Assembly: GCF_000585995.1 (NCBI RefSeq)
Contig: NZ_CP007410.1
Span: forward strand, 3,313,430-3,377,429
Direction of reading: 5' to 3'
Length of the DNA: 64,000 nucleotides
DNA from: Pseudomonas brassicacearum
GTDB taxonomy: Bacteria > Pseudomonadota > Gammaproteobacteria > Pseudomonadales > Pseudomonadaceae
Shown: positions 1-9,845 of the stretch, in pieces
Position numbering within the stretch: position 1 is the first letter of the stretch
Layout of the letters: every line of letters starts with the position of its first letter
Translations under genes and position numbers: made by a program
Notes under the pieces: generated by a model
Told to the model about the DNA's origin: nothing
Databases searched by the model: none
Seen by the model: only the letters and a program-made list of their open reading frames with translations

Positions 1-198
1 GCCTTTTTCCACGATCTCGCCTTTGGGCCCCGGAAAGTCGGCGATGACCATGCCGCAGACATGACATTCGTCACTCTGATGGAAGGCCACTGGCGCAAGG
101 GTCGGCTTGTCTTCCGCGCGATCATTACAAGCCGCCAATCCCAAACCGATCATGATAACGACCAGGGCACGGGCCCCGGTCAGGTACAGAGTGTTCAT
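1..198 (-). CDS. nosL: NosL copper chaperone lipoprotein (3' end beyond window)
   Basis: This is the N-terminal 66 residues of a lipoprotein; the rest lies beyond the left edge of the window. The lipobox L-A-A-C ends at Cys24 after a short hydrophobic stretch, so the mature protein should be anchored to a membrane facing the periplasm. A C-x2-C-G-M motif at residues 45-50 matches the copper-binding signature of NosL, which delivers Cu(I) for assembly of the nitrous oxide reductase copper sites. It starts 24 bp after nosY ends and is the last visible gene of nosRZDFYL. The ATG at 198 is chosen because the ATG five bases upstream runs straight into a stop. Confidence 0.9.
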   Translation of the reverse strand, partial: MNTLYLTGARALVVIMIGLGLAACNDRAEDKPTLAPVAFHQSDECHVCGMVIADFPGPKGEIVEKG

Positions 199-222
199 CG
201 CATTTGTCCCCTGGGGAATGAA

Positions 223-1053
223 TCAAGTCGGCCGATGGCGAAACAGCCAATGAGCCAGCAGCAGCGAAACACCGACCCAGAGCAGCAGGCAGAGCCAGAG
301 CATTGAAGCCGACACCGGTAAATCACTGCTCAATGCCATGAGGCCGATGGCATTTGCGCTGCCCTCGAAACCCGAAAGGTTGATCAGGCGATAAACGTCG
401 GTCGGGTTAAGCAACAGTAACCACGGCAAGAGATCCGGGTTGAACCGGCCTTTGCTGAGCACCAGCAACGCCAGGAGTGCCAGATCGAACACCAATACGA
501 AGAGGAACCACACACCCAGCGCCATCCCGGCAGCGCTGGATTTTTCGCTGGCCTTGCAGCTCAAGACATAAGCCAGTGCGAGAAATACCCACCCCAGTAG
601 CGTGGAAGACACCATGAAACGACCGAACGCCCAAAGCAACAGCCCCAACTCGACGTCGTCGACCAGCAGGGCGATGGCCACGGCGGCGCAGCCAAACCCG
701 ATCAAGGTGGCCAATGCCAGAATCAGGCCGTGACCGACAAATTTGCCCAACAGAATTTGTCCGCGACCCAGGGGGTAGGTCAGCAATAGCATCAGTGTGC
801 CACCCTCCTCCTCCCCGACAATGGCATCGTAGGCCAGCAACAGGGCAATCAGCGGCATCAGGAACGTCGCCAGGCTGGCGAGGCTGGCGATGGTTGCTGG
901 AATCGAGGTAAAGCCCACTTGCCCGGAGGCCGCCGCACCAAGCCAGGCGATCCCTACTGCCAGGACGGCGAACAGCAGACTGATTGCCAGCAGCCAGCGG
1001 TTACGTAGACCGTCGCTGAATTCCTTGGCGGCGATATTCCAGATCTGCGTCAT
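223..1053 (-). CDS. nosY: NosY, permease of the NosDFY copper-site maturation ABC transporter
   Basis: This 276-residue integral membrane protein has about six hydrophobic segments and is the usual length for NosY. It forms the membrane part of the NosDFY complex, which works with NosL on maturation of the tetranuclear CuZ site of NosZ in the periplasm. The start ATG overlaps the nosF stop by 4 bp, implying translational coupling, and nosL follows after 24 bp. An acidic loop after the second hydrophobic segment (V-G-E-E-E-G-G) is typical of ABC-2-type permeases. Identification rests on topology plus its fixed position in the cluster. Confidence 0.93.
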   Translation of the reverse strand: MTQIWNIAAKEFSDGLRNRWLLAISLLFAVLAVGIAWLGAAASGQVGFTSIPATIASLASLATFLMPLIALLLAYDAIVGEEEGGTLMLLLTYPLGRGQILLGKFVGHGLILALATLIGFGCAAVAIALLVDDVELGLLLWAFGRFMVSSTLLGWVFLALAYVLSCKASEKSSAAGMALGVWFLFVLVFDLALLALLVLSKGRFNPDLLPWLLLLNPTDVYRLINLSGFEGSANAIGLMALSSDLPVSASMLWLCLLLWVGVSLLLAHWLFRHRPT

Positions 1054-1973
1054 GAATGAATGCCTTCAGGGTCAGTGACCGCATGGCTCATGTAGTAGCC
1101 ATAAAGGTCTTCAAGGGAGGGTTGCTGAATCTCGATATCCTGCGGTCGATCCTCGTGAAACAACTGGCGCAACAGATCGACTTTGTGGCCATTGACCGCC
1201 ATCACCTCAATCCCGTTGCCCCCCAACGCCGTGGCGTTGTGTCCAGCCGCATTCCAACGCTGCAACCACTGCTCGCGTTGGGACAGTCCGCTGACCCGAA
1301 TGCGCGCCGGCAAGTCGGCCTCTTCGCGCAGGCTCGACAGGCTACCGATCGCCCGCAAGCAGCCATTGACCAGGATGGCCGCACGGTTGATATGCACTTC
1401 GACTCCCGCCAACACATGGGAACACAGAATGATGCTGGCGCCTTGTTGGCGCAGACGGTCGATCAACAGGTAAAGCTCTTGGGTGGCGATTGGGTCGAGA
1501 CCGACCGTGGGCTCGTCCAACAGCAGCAGGCGTGGTGCACCAAGCACTGCCTGAGCCAACCCCAGACGCTGGCGCATGCCTTTTGAGTAGGTTTTCACAC
1601 GCCGGTCCGCGGCGCCGGCAAGTCCCACCTGTTCGAGCAGATCGTCCACTTGCGTCAGCGCCGCCCCCTTGAGGCGAGCAAAATAGCGCAGCGTTTCGCG
1701 GCCGCTGAGTTGCGGATAGAACGTGACGTTTTCCGGTAGGTAACCGAGCTGGCGACGCACCTCGGTTTGTGCTGGGCGGCAACCGAGCACATGCACTTGA
1801 CCGGCACTGGCCTTGAGCAGTCCCAGGATCAGCTTCATCACCGTGGTCTTGCCCGCCCCATTGTGGCCGAACAACCCTAGCACCTCGCCTTCCGCCAAGC
1901 TCAAGGTCAAGTCACGCAACACGGTCATGCTGCCGTAACGCTGGCTGACGCCTTCAATATCGACCGCGTTCAT
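1050..1973 (-). CDS. nosF: NosF, ATPase of the NosDFY copper-site maturation ABC transporter
   Basis: This 307-residue cytoplasmic ABC ATPase powers NosDFY. The Walker A motif G-H-N-G-A-G-K-T-T is at residues 36-44, the signature is Y-S-K-G-M-R-Q-R, and the Walker B is [12 protein letters not shown]. The ABC domain fills about the first 220 residues, followed by a C-terminal accessory part, as in other NosF proteins. The gene overlaps nosD by 4 bp on one side and nosY by 4 bp on the other, so the three are translated as a coupled block. Family, length and synteny all agree. Confidence 0.95.
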   Translation of the reverse strand: MNAVDIEGVSQRYGSMTVLRDLTLSLAEGEVLGLFGHNGAGKTTVMKLILGLLKASAGQVHVLGCRPAQTEVRRQLGYLPENVTFYPQLSGRETLRYFARLKGAALTQVDDLLEQVGLAGAADRRVKTYSKGMRQRLGLAQAVLGAPRLLLLDEPTVGLDPIATQELYLLIDRLRQQGASIILCSHVLAGVEVHINRAAILVNGCLRAIGSLSSLREEADLPARIRVSGLSQREQWLQRWNAAGHNATALGGNGIEVMAVNGHKVDLLRQLFHEDRPQDIEIQQPSLEDLYGYYMSHAVTDPEGIHS

Positions 1974-3268
1974 AGGGCTGGCTGCTGTGTTTGGGGCAGG
2001 GTCGGAAGATTTATCAACGGATAACTGTCCTTGACCCCCGGTGATTTCGTCACCGGGAAGCTCTGCTGTACCCAGCGCAGTAATTGGATGCTCGGGCTGT
2101 TCATCAACAAGCGAACCTGCGGGTACAGCCAGAGCAGACGGTCAACGTTGTCATTGGGTTCATAGATCACGTCGCCAATCCCATTGTTATCGCGATCCCA
2201 GCCCAGGTAGTCACTCCAGTAATTGCCGTGACCATCGGCCGACCACTCCTGCGTGCGGCTGGCGACGTATTTGACCTGCTGCTGATTGCCGACGAAGGCG
2301 TTGTCGGCAATACGGTTGTCTTCGGAGCCGGCGGTGAGGTGGATGCCCACGGCGCTGCGCTCGAAATGGTTGTGTTCGATGACATTGAACAGCGAGTTGT
2401 AGATGAACAGCGCCTTGCCCTCGGCACCGCTGACCATACCGCCATCGGCGGACCCGCTGCGCACGTCGCTGATGAAGTTGTCGCGCAGTTCGGAATAGGT
2501 GATGTAGTTCATGAGAATGCCGTAGCCCTCGTCCTGCTCGGAGCGATTGCCGATCACCGTCAGCTTGCGGCTCTGCATCAATGCGTAGCCGGTGCGCGTG
2601 CGGCGGGTGGTATTGCCCAGCAACTGGTTGTCGTTGGCATACATGTAATGCACACCGTAGCGAAGGTCTTCCAAGGTATTGCCCTGCAACAAGTTGCCAT
2701 TTGAGGTATCGATGTAAATCCCGTCGCGGGTCATTCGCACGTGATTACCCACCACCCGTGCGCCGCGCACCGCATACAGGTGAATCCCGTTGCCGCGATC
2801 CTGTGAGCGAATGCTCGGGTCACCTTCGATGTCGTTGTCGATCAGGCTGACATCGTGGGTGCTGTCCACCCAAATGCCGAATCCGGGGCCTCTCATGCGG
2901 TTATGACGTATCACCGCGCGTTGGGCCTTGGGGCCGATGAAAACAGCCGAGTTCATTGACGTCATGTCGCGCCCCCAATCGAGCAATGTGCACCCCTCGA
3001 TGCGTACATCGGGCGCGCTGATGAGCAGCGCGTTGCCCTGCCCTCCCGCGTGGATCACCGCGCCTTTTGCGCAATCGATCTGCATTGACTGATCGACACT
3101 GAACTGCCCTTGGTAGTCACCCGCCGGCAGAATCCAGTGGTGGTCGCCGTCGGGTACCAAGGGCAGTTCCGTGATGGGGCGTGGCGCCGCCTGGGCGAGC
3201 GCCGATACAAACACCAACAGCAAGAGCGCCGTGCCGGGTAATGGACTGTTGACCAAGGCTCTGAACAC
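1970..3268 (-). CDS. nosD: NosD, periplasmic beta-helix protein of the copper-site maturation complex
   Basis: This is a 432-residue secreted protein with an N-terminal signal peptide (hydrophobic run ending in A-Q-A-A), followed by repeated N/G/D-rich PbH1-type strands that form a right-handed beta-helix. NosD is the periplasmic partner of NosF and NosY in building the NosZ copper centre. The start chosen is a GTG preceded by an AGGGTAGG-like ribosome site and placed 40 bp after the nosZ stop. Longer in-frame starts would run through the nosZ coding sequence and lack a signal peptide at the N-terminus. The chosen length is typical for the family. Confidence 0.92.
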   Translation of the reverse strand: MFRALVNSPLPGTALLLLVFVSALAQAAPRPITELPLVPDGDHHWILPAGDYQGQFSVDQSMQIDCAKGAVIHAGGQGNALLISAPDVRIEGCTLLDWGRDMTSMNSAVFIGPKAQRAVIRHNRMRGPGFGIWVDSTHDVSLIDNDIEGDPSIRSQDRGNGIHLYAVRGARVVGNHVRMTRDGIYIDTSNGNLLQGNTLEDLRYGVHYMYANDNQLLGNTTRRTRTGYALMQSRKLTVIGNRSEQDEGYGILMNYITYSELRDNFISDVRSGSADGGMVSGAEGKALFIYNSLFNVIEHNHFERSAVGIHLTAGSEDNRIADNAFVGNQQQVKYVASRTQEWSADGHGNYWSDYLGWDRDNNGIGDVIYEPNDNVDRLLWLYPQVRLLMNSPSIQLLRWVQQSFPVTKSPGVKDSYPLINLPTLPQTQQPAL

Positions 3269-3308
3269 GGCGCCTACCCTTTTTCGCGGCCTGGATGCGC
3301 CACGCCGC

Positions 3309-5228
3309 TCAAGCTCGCTCGACCAGCATCCGGCCGACCATTTCCATGTGCAACGCATGGCAGAACCAGCTGCAGTAATACCAGTGCAAGCCAGGTTTGT
3401 CGGCAATGAAGGTGATGGACGAGGTCTGCTGTGGGCTGATCTCCATGCTCACCCCGTGGTTGGTCATGACGAACCCGTGGCTGACATCTTCCACTTTATC
3501 GATGTTGGTGATGGTCACCGTCACCTCGTCACCTTGCTTGACGGTGAACTCAGTGACCCCATAAACCGGGGCCATCGACGTCATGTACACCCGCACTTTC
3601 TTGCCGTCATGGATGACTTTGTTGTCGCTCTCCAGCTTGATCCCGTCTTTGGCGGCAATCGCCACGGTTTCAGCGAAGAACGGATCGTTGCGATCCCAGA
3701 TTTTCTTGGTTCTGATCTGGTCTCGACGGGCCATGACGCAGTCGTGTGGTTCGGCAAATGCCGGGCCGTCGTGCACCAGCTTCATCTCTTCGCCGGAAAT
3801 ATCGATCAACTGGTCGTTTTCCGGATGCAGCGGACCGGTCGACAGGAAGCGGTCTTTGGAGAACTTGCTGAGCACCACCAGCCACTGGCCGTCGGCCTCA
3901 CTGGTTTCGGTCAGCGAGGCATGGTTGTGCCCGGGTTGGTACTGCACGTCGAGCTTCTGCTTGATGTAGTTGACCTTCTCGCCCTTGTAGGCGCGGATAG
4001 CTTCTTCCACGTTCCACTTCACCACCTGGCTGTCGATGAACAAGGTGGTATAGGCATTTCCCCGGCCATCATAGGTGGTGTGCAACGGCCCCAGGCCCAG
4101 TTCAGGCTCACCGACTACCACGTCGCGGGGGTCTTTGAGTTTGTCGTTGAACAGATCGTCCAGTTTCGCGGTGGCGATGATGGTGCACGTGGGCGAGAGT
4201 TTGCCGGCGGCAATGAAGTACTTGCCATCGGGCGAGGTATTGAGCCCATGGGGGTTCTTCGGCACCGGAATGTAGCGGGTGAATTCGGAATCCTTGCCTT
4301 CGGTTTTACGACCATCCACCACCGGTACCTTGGAGCCGTCCAGGGTGATGAATTTACCGGCCTTGATCGCCGCTTCGATGCGCGGGATGTTGAACACCAC
4401 CACCCAGTCGCGCTCGTTGCGCATCATGCCGCCGAGGTCGTAGGCCTTCTCGGAGTTGTAGCAGGTGCTCGCGGCATACTTGCCGGTGTAGTCGGCATCG
4501 GTGTTGTCCAGGTTGCCGTCGACGATCACCTGGAAAGCCATTTCCATTTTCTCGGCGTCGACGGCGTTGAACATAGTGAAGCTGTTCTTGTCTTGCAGGT
4601 CGAAGGTATGGCCGTCGTTAGGGTGCGGGATCACGAACTCGGCATTGGCAAACACGTATTTGGTGTGCGGCATCTTTTGCAGGCGCAGGCCATGGATGGC
4701 TTGCACGTTGGGCACCGTGAGCATCTTGTCGCACTTCATGATGTCCAGGCGAATCCGTGCAATCCGGGAGTTGGCCTTGTCATTGATAAACAGGTATTTA
4801 CCGTCGTATTTACCGTCGGTCATGGACAAGTGCGGATGGTGGCAGTCGCCATTCTGGAATCTTGCGCTGTCGCCCAGTATTCGCTTGCTTTCGTTGGTCA
4901 AGCCCCAGCCGGTGGCCGAATCGACGTTGAACACCGGGATACGCAATAGCTCGCGCATCGACGGAATACCCATGATCCGCACTTCGCCCTGATGGCCGCC
5001 GCTCCAGAATCCGTAGTACTGGTCCAACTCGCCCGGCGCCACGTGAATTTTCGACTGCGCATCCTTGGCCGCTGCCGCCCAGGATTCGCGGGTGAATACC
5101 ACGCTGCCAAGGGCAGTGCTACCTGCCAGCGCGACGCCGGTCAGGGCTGAGGCACCGAGGAATCCGCGTCGGTTGAGGACCGCGTCATTGACAGAGGCAT
5201 GATCTTTTTTCGATTTTTTATCGCTCAC
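3309..5228 (-). CDS. nosZ: NosZ, nitrous oxide reductase (clade I, Tat-exported)
   Basis: This 639-residue periplasmic copper enzyme reduces N2O to N2, the last step of denitrification. A twin-arginine signal (R20-R21-G-F-L-G) marks Tat export and clade I. The N-terminal seven-bladed propeller carries CuZ ligands, beginning with H130-H131-P-H133. The C-terminal cupredoxin domain has the CuA motif C619-x3-C623-x3-H627-x2-M630. The start is a GTG with GGAG about 8 bases upstream, giving the N-terminus M-S-D-K-K-S-K-K seen in other Pseudomonas NosZ. An upstream in-frame start at 5258 has no ribosome site. Nothing appears missing or truncated. Confidence 0.98.
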   Translation of the reverse strand: MSDKKSKKDHASVNDAVLNRRGFLGASALTGVALAGSTALGSVVFTRESWAAAAKDAQSKIHVAPGELDQYYGFWSGGHQGEVRIMGIPSMRELLRIPVFNVDSATGWGLTNESKRILGDSARFQNGDCHHPHLSMTDGKYDGKYLFINDKANSRIARIRLDIMKCDKMLTVPNVQAIHGLRLQKMPHTKYVFANAEFVIPHPNDGHTFDLQDKNSFTMFNAVDAEKMEMAFQVIVDGNLDNTDADYTGKYAASTCYNSEKAYDLGGMMRNERDWVVVFNIPRIEAAIKAGKFITLDGSKVPVVDGRKTEGKDSEFTRYIPVPKNPHGLNTSPDGKYFIAAGKLSPTCTIIATAKLDDLFNDKLKDPRDVVVGEPELGLGPLHTTYDGRGNAYTTLFIDSQVVKWNVEEAIRAYKGEKVNYIKQKLDVQYQPGHNHASLTETSEADGQWLVVLSKFSKDRFLSTGPLHPENDQLIDISGEEMKLVHDGPAFAEPHDCVMARRDQIRTKKIWDRNDPFFAETVAIAAKDGIKLESDNKVIHDGKKVRVYMTSMAPVYGVTEFTVKQGDEVTVTITNIDKVEDVSHGFVMTNHGVSMEISPQQTSSITFIADKPGLHWYYCSWFCHALHMEMVGRMLVERA

Positions 5229-5305
5229 GGGGCTTGCTCCATTGGGGGCGGATATCAATAAGGCTTGTCAATCGGTTCTTGTTCCCTCACTTGCGGCGAG
5301 GGTGG

Positions 5306-7495
5306 TCAGGGCTTGAACACTTGCACCACCGGAATCAACTCGGCGTGCTCTGGCACGGGCGCCGGTTTGTCCCGCGTTTTGCGCTTGTTCTTGAGCACCA
5401 ACGGCGGGCATTTGTTTTCGTTGTGGTAAGTCATCTGGCAATCGAGGCAGTAGTGACACTCGTTGGCGTTGATATGGCCATCCGGGTGAATCGCCTGGAT
5501 TTCACATTCCTTGGCGCACAGCTGGCAGGGAGCGCCACACTCTTTGCGTCGTTTAAGCCAGTCGAACAGACGCAGCTTGCTGGGAATGGCCAGCGCGGCA
5601 CCCAACGGGCAAACGTAGCGGCAGTAGACCTTACGGGTAAAAATATTGATGACCAGCAGCGCCACGGCGTAGGCCACAAACCACCACTGGCGATCGAATT
5701 TCAGGGTGATGGCGGTCTTGAACGGTTCCACTTCGGCAAATTGCTCGGCGGTGCTCATCGACTCCAGCGAGATGCCGAACAGTACCAGCAGGATGATGTA
5801 CTTCACGGCCCACAAGCGTTCATGCAACGCAAAAGGCAACTCATATTGCGGAATCTTCAACTTGCGCGAGGCTTCGTTGATCAATTCCTGCAATGCGCCG
5901 AAGGGACACAACCAACCGCAGAACACCCCTCGGCCCCACAGCAGAATGCTGGCGGCGGTGAAGGTCCAGAGAATGAAAACGATCGGGTCGGTGAGAAACA
6001 GTTCCCAGCGAAAATTCTCAAACAGTGCATGGGCGAAGGTCAGGACATTGACCACTGAAATCTGCCCCAGGGCATACCAGCCGATGAACACTACGGTGAA
6101 CACCAGGTAAACCCGCCGCAACCAATGGAGAAAACGTGGGTATTTGGTGAAAGTGTCCTGCAGGAACAGAATCACCATCAGTACAGCAAGGGCCGTACAC
6201 AGAATCCCGATCTGAAAAGCTTTCTGATACCAGATATTGACCCATGTCGGCCTGTTGGCAACTTTGACGGCCTCCAGCTCTTGAGCAGTAGGCGGTGGAC
6301 GCAAGAGGTACTGCTCGGGCAACTGGTAGGACAAGTCAAAGCTGCTGAAGGTGCCACCTACCGCGCCGGTCTGGCGTCGCACCAGCAACTCGAGGGACCA
6401 AGGCGCTCCCGGATCGAACCGGACAGGTTCGCGCACAATGAAAATAGACATTTCATTGAACTCGGGCATGCCCTTGGCAAAGACGTCGGACAGTCGCTGG
6501 TGGTCCATGTCGCGAAAGCTGATGATGTTGCCGAACTGACGCAATTGCACCCGATCGAAAATCCCCCCGCGCACATAGCCCGAGCCTTTATAGGAATAGA
6601 GACCGCGGCCCAGCACTGCGATAGCTTGCTCGCCTGGCTTGAGGTCTTGCATCAGGAAACGGTATTGATTGTCGCCCAGCAGGTTGCGACCTATGGCCGG
6701 CGGGTTCAGGTCGGCTGTGTACAGCTCGATAAACGTGTCATTCGTCTGCTCGGGGGTGGCATTGTCAAACCCCTCGGCTTCAGTGCCCTTGAACGCCGCG
6801 TCGACCTGGCCACGGGTCAGGTTCAGCCGACGAATCGCGCCGTTACCCGTCAGTTGCTCCCAGGTGGCAGGCTCGAAAAAGTCCTCGCGCACCGTGGCAG
6901 GCTTCTGCGCAATGCCTGCGTTGTCCTCGATCAACTTGAGCGATACGGCCACCTTGTGTGCAGCGCGCATGATGATTTCATTGACCACCATGACCGTCAC
7001 CGTAGCCCCGGCGATCCCATCGACCGACACCGCCGCCGGATCACTGGAGTGCCCTACCACCACCCTCCGATCGGCCTTGACCCCCTTGTATTTGGCATCG
7101 AAGGCATGCAGTTTTTCCACGGGGATACCGACCAACAGAATCGGCTCATGGTGTTCCAGGACGTAGGCATCCTGGATAACACCGTGGGTGTCGAGGATGA
7201 CCTGCATGTTGATCGGTTTGCCCGAATAAGCCGGGATATCCACCACGTCCTGACTCTGGAACACATAGCCGAGCGGATTTTTTCCGGTGCTGATGGTGCG
7301 AACCTTGAACTCGCCGACGGGTTCGGAGAGGTTATCGCTGTTGGGGAAAATGGTTTCTATACGCTGCTGCTCGAGCCCGCCGTATTCTTTTGCCTGTAAT
7401 CCACTGCCCCCACAAAACAGCATAATCAACATCAGCATCAGCCCATATTTAAAGGGATACCGGTTATTGGGCTTTGCGGGGGAGAAAATAATCAT
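5306..7495 (-). CDS. nosR: NosR, flavin/iron-sulphur membrane protein needed for nos expression and N2O reduction
   Basis: The 729-residue NosR has a signal-like hydrophobic N-terminus and a periplasmic FMN-binding domain. The flavinylation-type motif D-G-I-A-G-A-T-V-T lies at residues 159-167. Several transmembrane helices follow, with two C-x3-C-P signatures (C-G-W-L-C-P and C-R-Y-V-C-P). A cytoplasmic cysteine-rich tail carries two ferredoxin-like clusters. NosR is thought to feed electrons to NosZ and is required for nos transcription. It lies 77 bp upstream of nosZ and heads the cluster. The ATG at 7495 has no good ribosome site; internal ATGs near residues 20-22 would also leave a signal sequence, so the start is uncertain by about 20 residues. 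Confidence 0.95.
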   Translation of the reverse strand: MIIFSPAKPNNRYPFKYGLMLMLIMLFCGGSGLQAKEYGGLEQQRIETIFPNSDNLSEPVGEFKVRTISTGKNPLGYVFQSQDVVDIPAYSGKPINMQVILDTHGVIQDAYVLEHHEPILLVGIPVEKLHAFDAKYKGVKADRRVVVGHSSDPAAVSVDGIAGATVTVMVVNEIIMRAAHKVAVSLKLIEDNAGIAQKPATVREDFFEPATWEQLTGNGAIRRLNLTRGQVDAAFKGTEAEGFDNATPEQTNDTFIELYTADLNPPAIGRNLLGDNQYRFLMQDLKPGEQAIAVLGRGLYSYKGSGYVRGGIFDRVQLRQFGNIISFRDMDHQRLSDVFAKGMPEFNEMSIFIVREPVRFDPGAPWSLELLVRRQTGAVGGTFSSFDLSYQLPEQYLLRPPPTAQELEAVKVANRPTWVNIWYQKAFQIGILCTALAVLMVILFLQDTFTKYPRFLHWLRRVYLVFTVVFIGWYALGQISVVNVLTFAHALFENFRWELFLTDPIVFILWTFTAASILLWGRGVFCGWLCPFGALQELINEASRKLKIPQYELPFALHERLWAVKYIILLVLFGISLESMSTAEQFAEVEPFKTAITLKFDRQWWFVAYAVALLVINIFTRKVYCRYVCPLGAALAIPSKLRLFDWLKRRKECGAPCQLCAKECEIQAIHPDGHINANECHYCLDCQMTYHNENKCPPLVLKNKRKTRDKPAPVPEHAELIPVVQVFKP

Positions 7496-7954
7496 CGATG
7501 CATTGAGCGTTCAACCGCCACCGAATAAATAATCGGGACGATGGGGCTCGAGGGCCTGTTTATTAGAATATAGGCTCCAGACAGTGCTCTTTAAATACGT
7601 CCATAGCAATCGTATTTCATGTGCCAGGCGCGAGAAGTTCACTCTGGCGAGGCGGTCATGGCTAAACACTCATTTAACCAGATTAAATACCTGTACTCGT
7701 AAAACTATAGGGCGTAGTGTTTAAAGCACCTTATTTTTTATTAGGGACTTCCAGCGCTGGAAACACTTGGTTTTATCTATTTCTTATACGGCCTTCAAAA
7801 AAACGCCTGACAGCCGATGGAAAAATTCCGTTTATTGAATTACCGGCCAGAAACTAGCGGCAGTTGCGAAGCGAGGCGGCTGATCGCACCACACAGAAGA
7901 TCTTTGCTTTATCATGATCGCCATCTCAACTCCCTGATCTGATGGAACGCGACC
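7496..7954. other. Divergent nosR / aminotransferase intergenic region
   Basis: This 459 bp is AT-rich compared with its flanks and must hold the promoters for nosR (leftward) and the aminotransferase (rightward). No exact FNR/ANR/DNR box (TTGAT-N4-ATCAA) was found on reading both strands. The nearest candidates are an inverted repeat ATTTAA-N5-TTAAAT at 7672-7688, matching the FNR consensus at about 6 of 10 positions, and an imperfect palindrome GTGTTTAAAGCAC at 7717-7729. No small gene with a convincing ribosome site was seen. Confidence 0.5.
7672..7688. promoter_or_regulatory. Inverted repeat upstream of nosR, possible degenerate FNR-family site
   Basis: ATTTAA and TTAAAT flank a 5-base centre, about 180 bp upstream of the nosR start. 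The core TTAAC-N4-TTAAA resembles a weak FNR/ANR/DNR half-site pair, but the conserved G and C of both halves are absent. Its role in anaerobic or nitric-oxide control of nosR is an inference only. Confidence 0.25.
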
Positions 7955-9103
7955 ATGACTTTCGATTTCGACACCGTATTCGAGCGCCACGGTACCGGCA
8001 GCACCAAATGGAGCCGCTACCCAGCCGATGTATTGCCAATGTGGGTGGCCGATATGGACTTCCCTGCCCCGCCCGCCGTCATCGAAGCGCTGCACAAACG
8101 CCTTGAACATCCGATGCTGGGCTATAGCGTGGCCCAGGACAATTTGCGTGCGGCCATCGTCGCCGACCTGTGGAGCAAGTACGCCTGGCGCGTCGAACCC
8201 CTGCAGATCGTGTTCCTGCCCGGGGTCGAGCCGGGTTTCAACATGGCGCTTCATGCCTTGGTAGAGCCGCAACAGAACGTCGTCGTGCAGGTGCCCAACT
8301 ACCCGCCACTGCGTAACGCTCCCGGTCATTGGAACTTGAACAAGGTGGAATTGCCGTTCAATCCGCTCGATGGTCAATTCCATACCCCGCTGGCCGCGTT
8401 GCGCGATGCCTTGCAGGGCGGCGGTGCACTGTTGCTGAGTAATCCCCACAATCCGTTGGGCAAGGTGTTTGACCGGGAAGAACTCAAGGCCGTGGCGGAC
8501 ATTTGCCTGGAGCAGGATGCCTGGATCATCTCCGACGAGATCCATGCCGAGCTGTGTTTCGACGGTCGCGTGCACATTCCCACCGCTTCCCTCAGTCCTG
8601 ACATTGCCGCGCGCACCATCACGCTGATGTCCGCCAGCAAGGCCTACAACATTGCCGGGTTGAAAACCTCGTTCGCCATCATCCAGGACGCCAAGGTGCG
8701 CGAGCGAGTCAACAACGCCCGGGCCGGCATGGTCGACAGCGTCAACGCCCTGGGCCTTGAAGCGACCCGCGCGGCCTACAGCGAAGCCGGCCCGTGGCTG
8801 GAAGCCTTGAAGGCGTATCTGCAAGCCAACCGCGATTACCTGGTCGAAGCGGTGAACACTCGCCTGCCGGGCATCACCATGACCGTGCCCCAAGGCACTT
8901 ACCTGGCCTGGCTCGATTGCTCCGCCCTTGGGCTGGACGATCCGCAGGGGTTCTTCCTGAAGCAAGCCAAGGTCGGCCTCAGCGCCGGACTGGATTTTGG
9001 TGACGATGCCGGGCAGTTCGTGCGCTTGAACTTCGGCTGCCCACGGGCGCTGCTGGAGGAAGGGATTGCGCGGATGGAGCGCAGCTTGAAGGCTCGACGC
9101 TGA
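7955..9103 (+). CDS. MalY/PatB-type pyridoxal-phosphate C-S lyase or aminotransferase
   Basis: This 382-residue fold-type I PLP enzyme is of the MalY/PatB family, whose best-known activity is cystathionine beta-lyase (C-S bond cleavage of cystathionine or cysteine conjugates). The N-terminal M-W-V-A-D-M-D-F motif is diagnostic of this family. The cofactor lysine is K229 in S-A-S-K-A-Y-N-I-A-G-L, and S-D-E-I-H-A-E supplies the aspartate that pairs with the pyridine ring. It is transcribed away from nosR and is monocistronic, with a REP pair following. The start has GGAA eight bases upstream. The exact substrate cannot be read from the sequence. Confidence 0.88.
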   Translation: MTFDFDTVFERHGTGSTKWSRYPADVLPMWVADMDFPAPPAVIEALHKRLEHPMLGYSVAQDNLRAAIVADLWSKYAWRVEPLQIVFLPGVEPGFNMALHALVEPQQNVVVQVPNYPPLRNAPGHWNLNKVELPFNPLDGQFHTPLAALRDALQGGGALLLSNPHNPLGKVFDREELKAVADICLEQDAWIISDEIHAELCFDGRVHIPTASLSPDIAARTITLMSASKAYNIAGLKTSFAIIQDAKVRERVNNARAGMVDSVNALGLEATRAAYSEAGPWLEALKAYLQANRDYLVEAVNTRLPGITMTVPQGTYLAWLDCSALGLDDPQGFFLKQAKVGLSAGLDFGDDAGQFVRLNFGCPRALLEEGIARMERSLKARR

Positions 9104-9125
9104 TCGCACTGACGAAGAAATACCC

Positions 9126-9244
9126 CTGGCGAGGGAGCTTGCTCCCGCTGGGTCGCGAAGCGGCCCCGAGATCCGTCGACTCGGTTTTTCAGACAGATCC
9201 AGGGGCTGCTGCGCAGCCCAGCGGGAGCAAGCTCCCTCGCCACA
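9126..9244. repeat. Inverted REP pair (GCGAGGGAGCTTGCTCCC type)
   Basis: Two REP units face each other. The left has GGCGAGGGAGCTTGCTCCCG; the right carries its complement, AGCGGGAGCAAGCTCCCTCG, with an inner GGGGCTGCTGCGCAGCCC hairpin. They lie between two convergent genes, the aminotransferase and the VOC protein, the usual location for Pseudomonas REP doublets, and may stabilise 3' ends or terminate transcription. Confidence 0.9.
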
Positions 9245-9256
9245 GTGAGGCAGCGT

Positions 9257-9661
9257 TTATTCATGCATGTCCGGCGCATACACAAAACACAACTTGTTGC
9301 CCTCCGGATCACGGCAATAGGCTCCAAAATACCCTTCCGAGTACTGAGGCCTGAGTCCAGGCGCGCCTTCGTCGAAACCGCCCAGGGCGATGGCCTGTTC
9401 CCAGGCTGCACGCACGGTCTCGGGTGAGTCGGCGGCGAAGCTCACTTGCATGCCGTTGCCCCAGGTGGCGGGCAAGCCGTTGAAGGGCAGCTGCACGAAC
9501 ACCTGCGGCCAATGCTTGCCGGGCTGATGCCAGCCCTCCCCCGCAGGGCCGGAGTCGTTTTCGCTCGCCATGCGCACCAACCCCAGGCAACCGAGGACCG
9601 CATCATAAAAAGCGACCATCTTCGGCAGGTCGCGCGCGCCGATTTGTATGTGGCTGAACAT
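9257..9661 (-). CDS. VOC (glyoxalase/bleomycin-resistance fold) protein
   Basis: This 134-residue protein of the vicinal-oxygen-chelate superfamily has the opening M-F-S-H-I-Q-I-G-A-R-D-L and the closing D-P-E-G-N-K-L-C-F-V motif typical of glyoxalase-like proteins. The E of the N-K-L-C-F-V strand and the His near the N-terminus are candidate metal ligands. The start at 9661 has AAGGAG seven bases upstream; a longer in-frame opening lacks a ribosome site. VOC members may detoxify methylglyoxal, open aromatic rings or bind antibiotics; nothing in the neighbourhood decides which. It is convergent with the aminotransferase across a REP pair. Confidence 0.82.
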   Translation of the reverse strand: MFSHIQIGARDLPKMVAFYDAVLGCLGLVRMASENDSGPAGEGWHQPGKHWPQVFVQLPFNGLPATWGNGMQVSFAADSPETVRAAWEQAIALGGFDEGAPGLRPQYSEGYFGAYCRDPEGNKLCFVYAPDMHE

Positions 9662-9845
9662 TGCACTGCTCCTTATCGAAACCATCTTGTCATTGGAGAA
9701 TACCGCCTCATCCAATGTTCGGCGGTGACAGCGATCCACTGACGAAACGCCAGCACTACGCTCATCGACTGGCCGGAAAATCCAACCGAACTCAGTCCAA
9801 AAGCCCAGAGTCCACCCTCCATCGCAACCCGCATGGAGAACGACA

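Noticed and set aside
3171..4949. 592-residue open frame on the plus strand opposite nosZ
   Set aside because: It is a high-GC shadow. It runs antisense to nosZ, has low-complexity His/Val/Gly-rich composition and no ribosome site.
5229..5258. Longer nosZ start
   Set aside because: No ribosome site; the GTG at 5228 gives the normal N-terminus and length.
6125..7399. 424-residue plus-strand frame opposite nosR
   Set aside because: Antisense shadow of nosR with no protein motif.
7503..7514. TTGAGCGTTCAA palindrome next to the nosR start, considered as an FNR box
   Set aside because: The half-sites are spaced as a 12-bp, not a 14-bp, element, and it lies almost on the start codon, so it cannot be an activator site for this promoter.
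9126..9244. CRISPR or tRNA-like structure
   Set aside because: The repeats are inverted REP units, not regularly spaced direct repeats, and no cloverleaf could be drawn.
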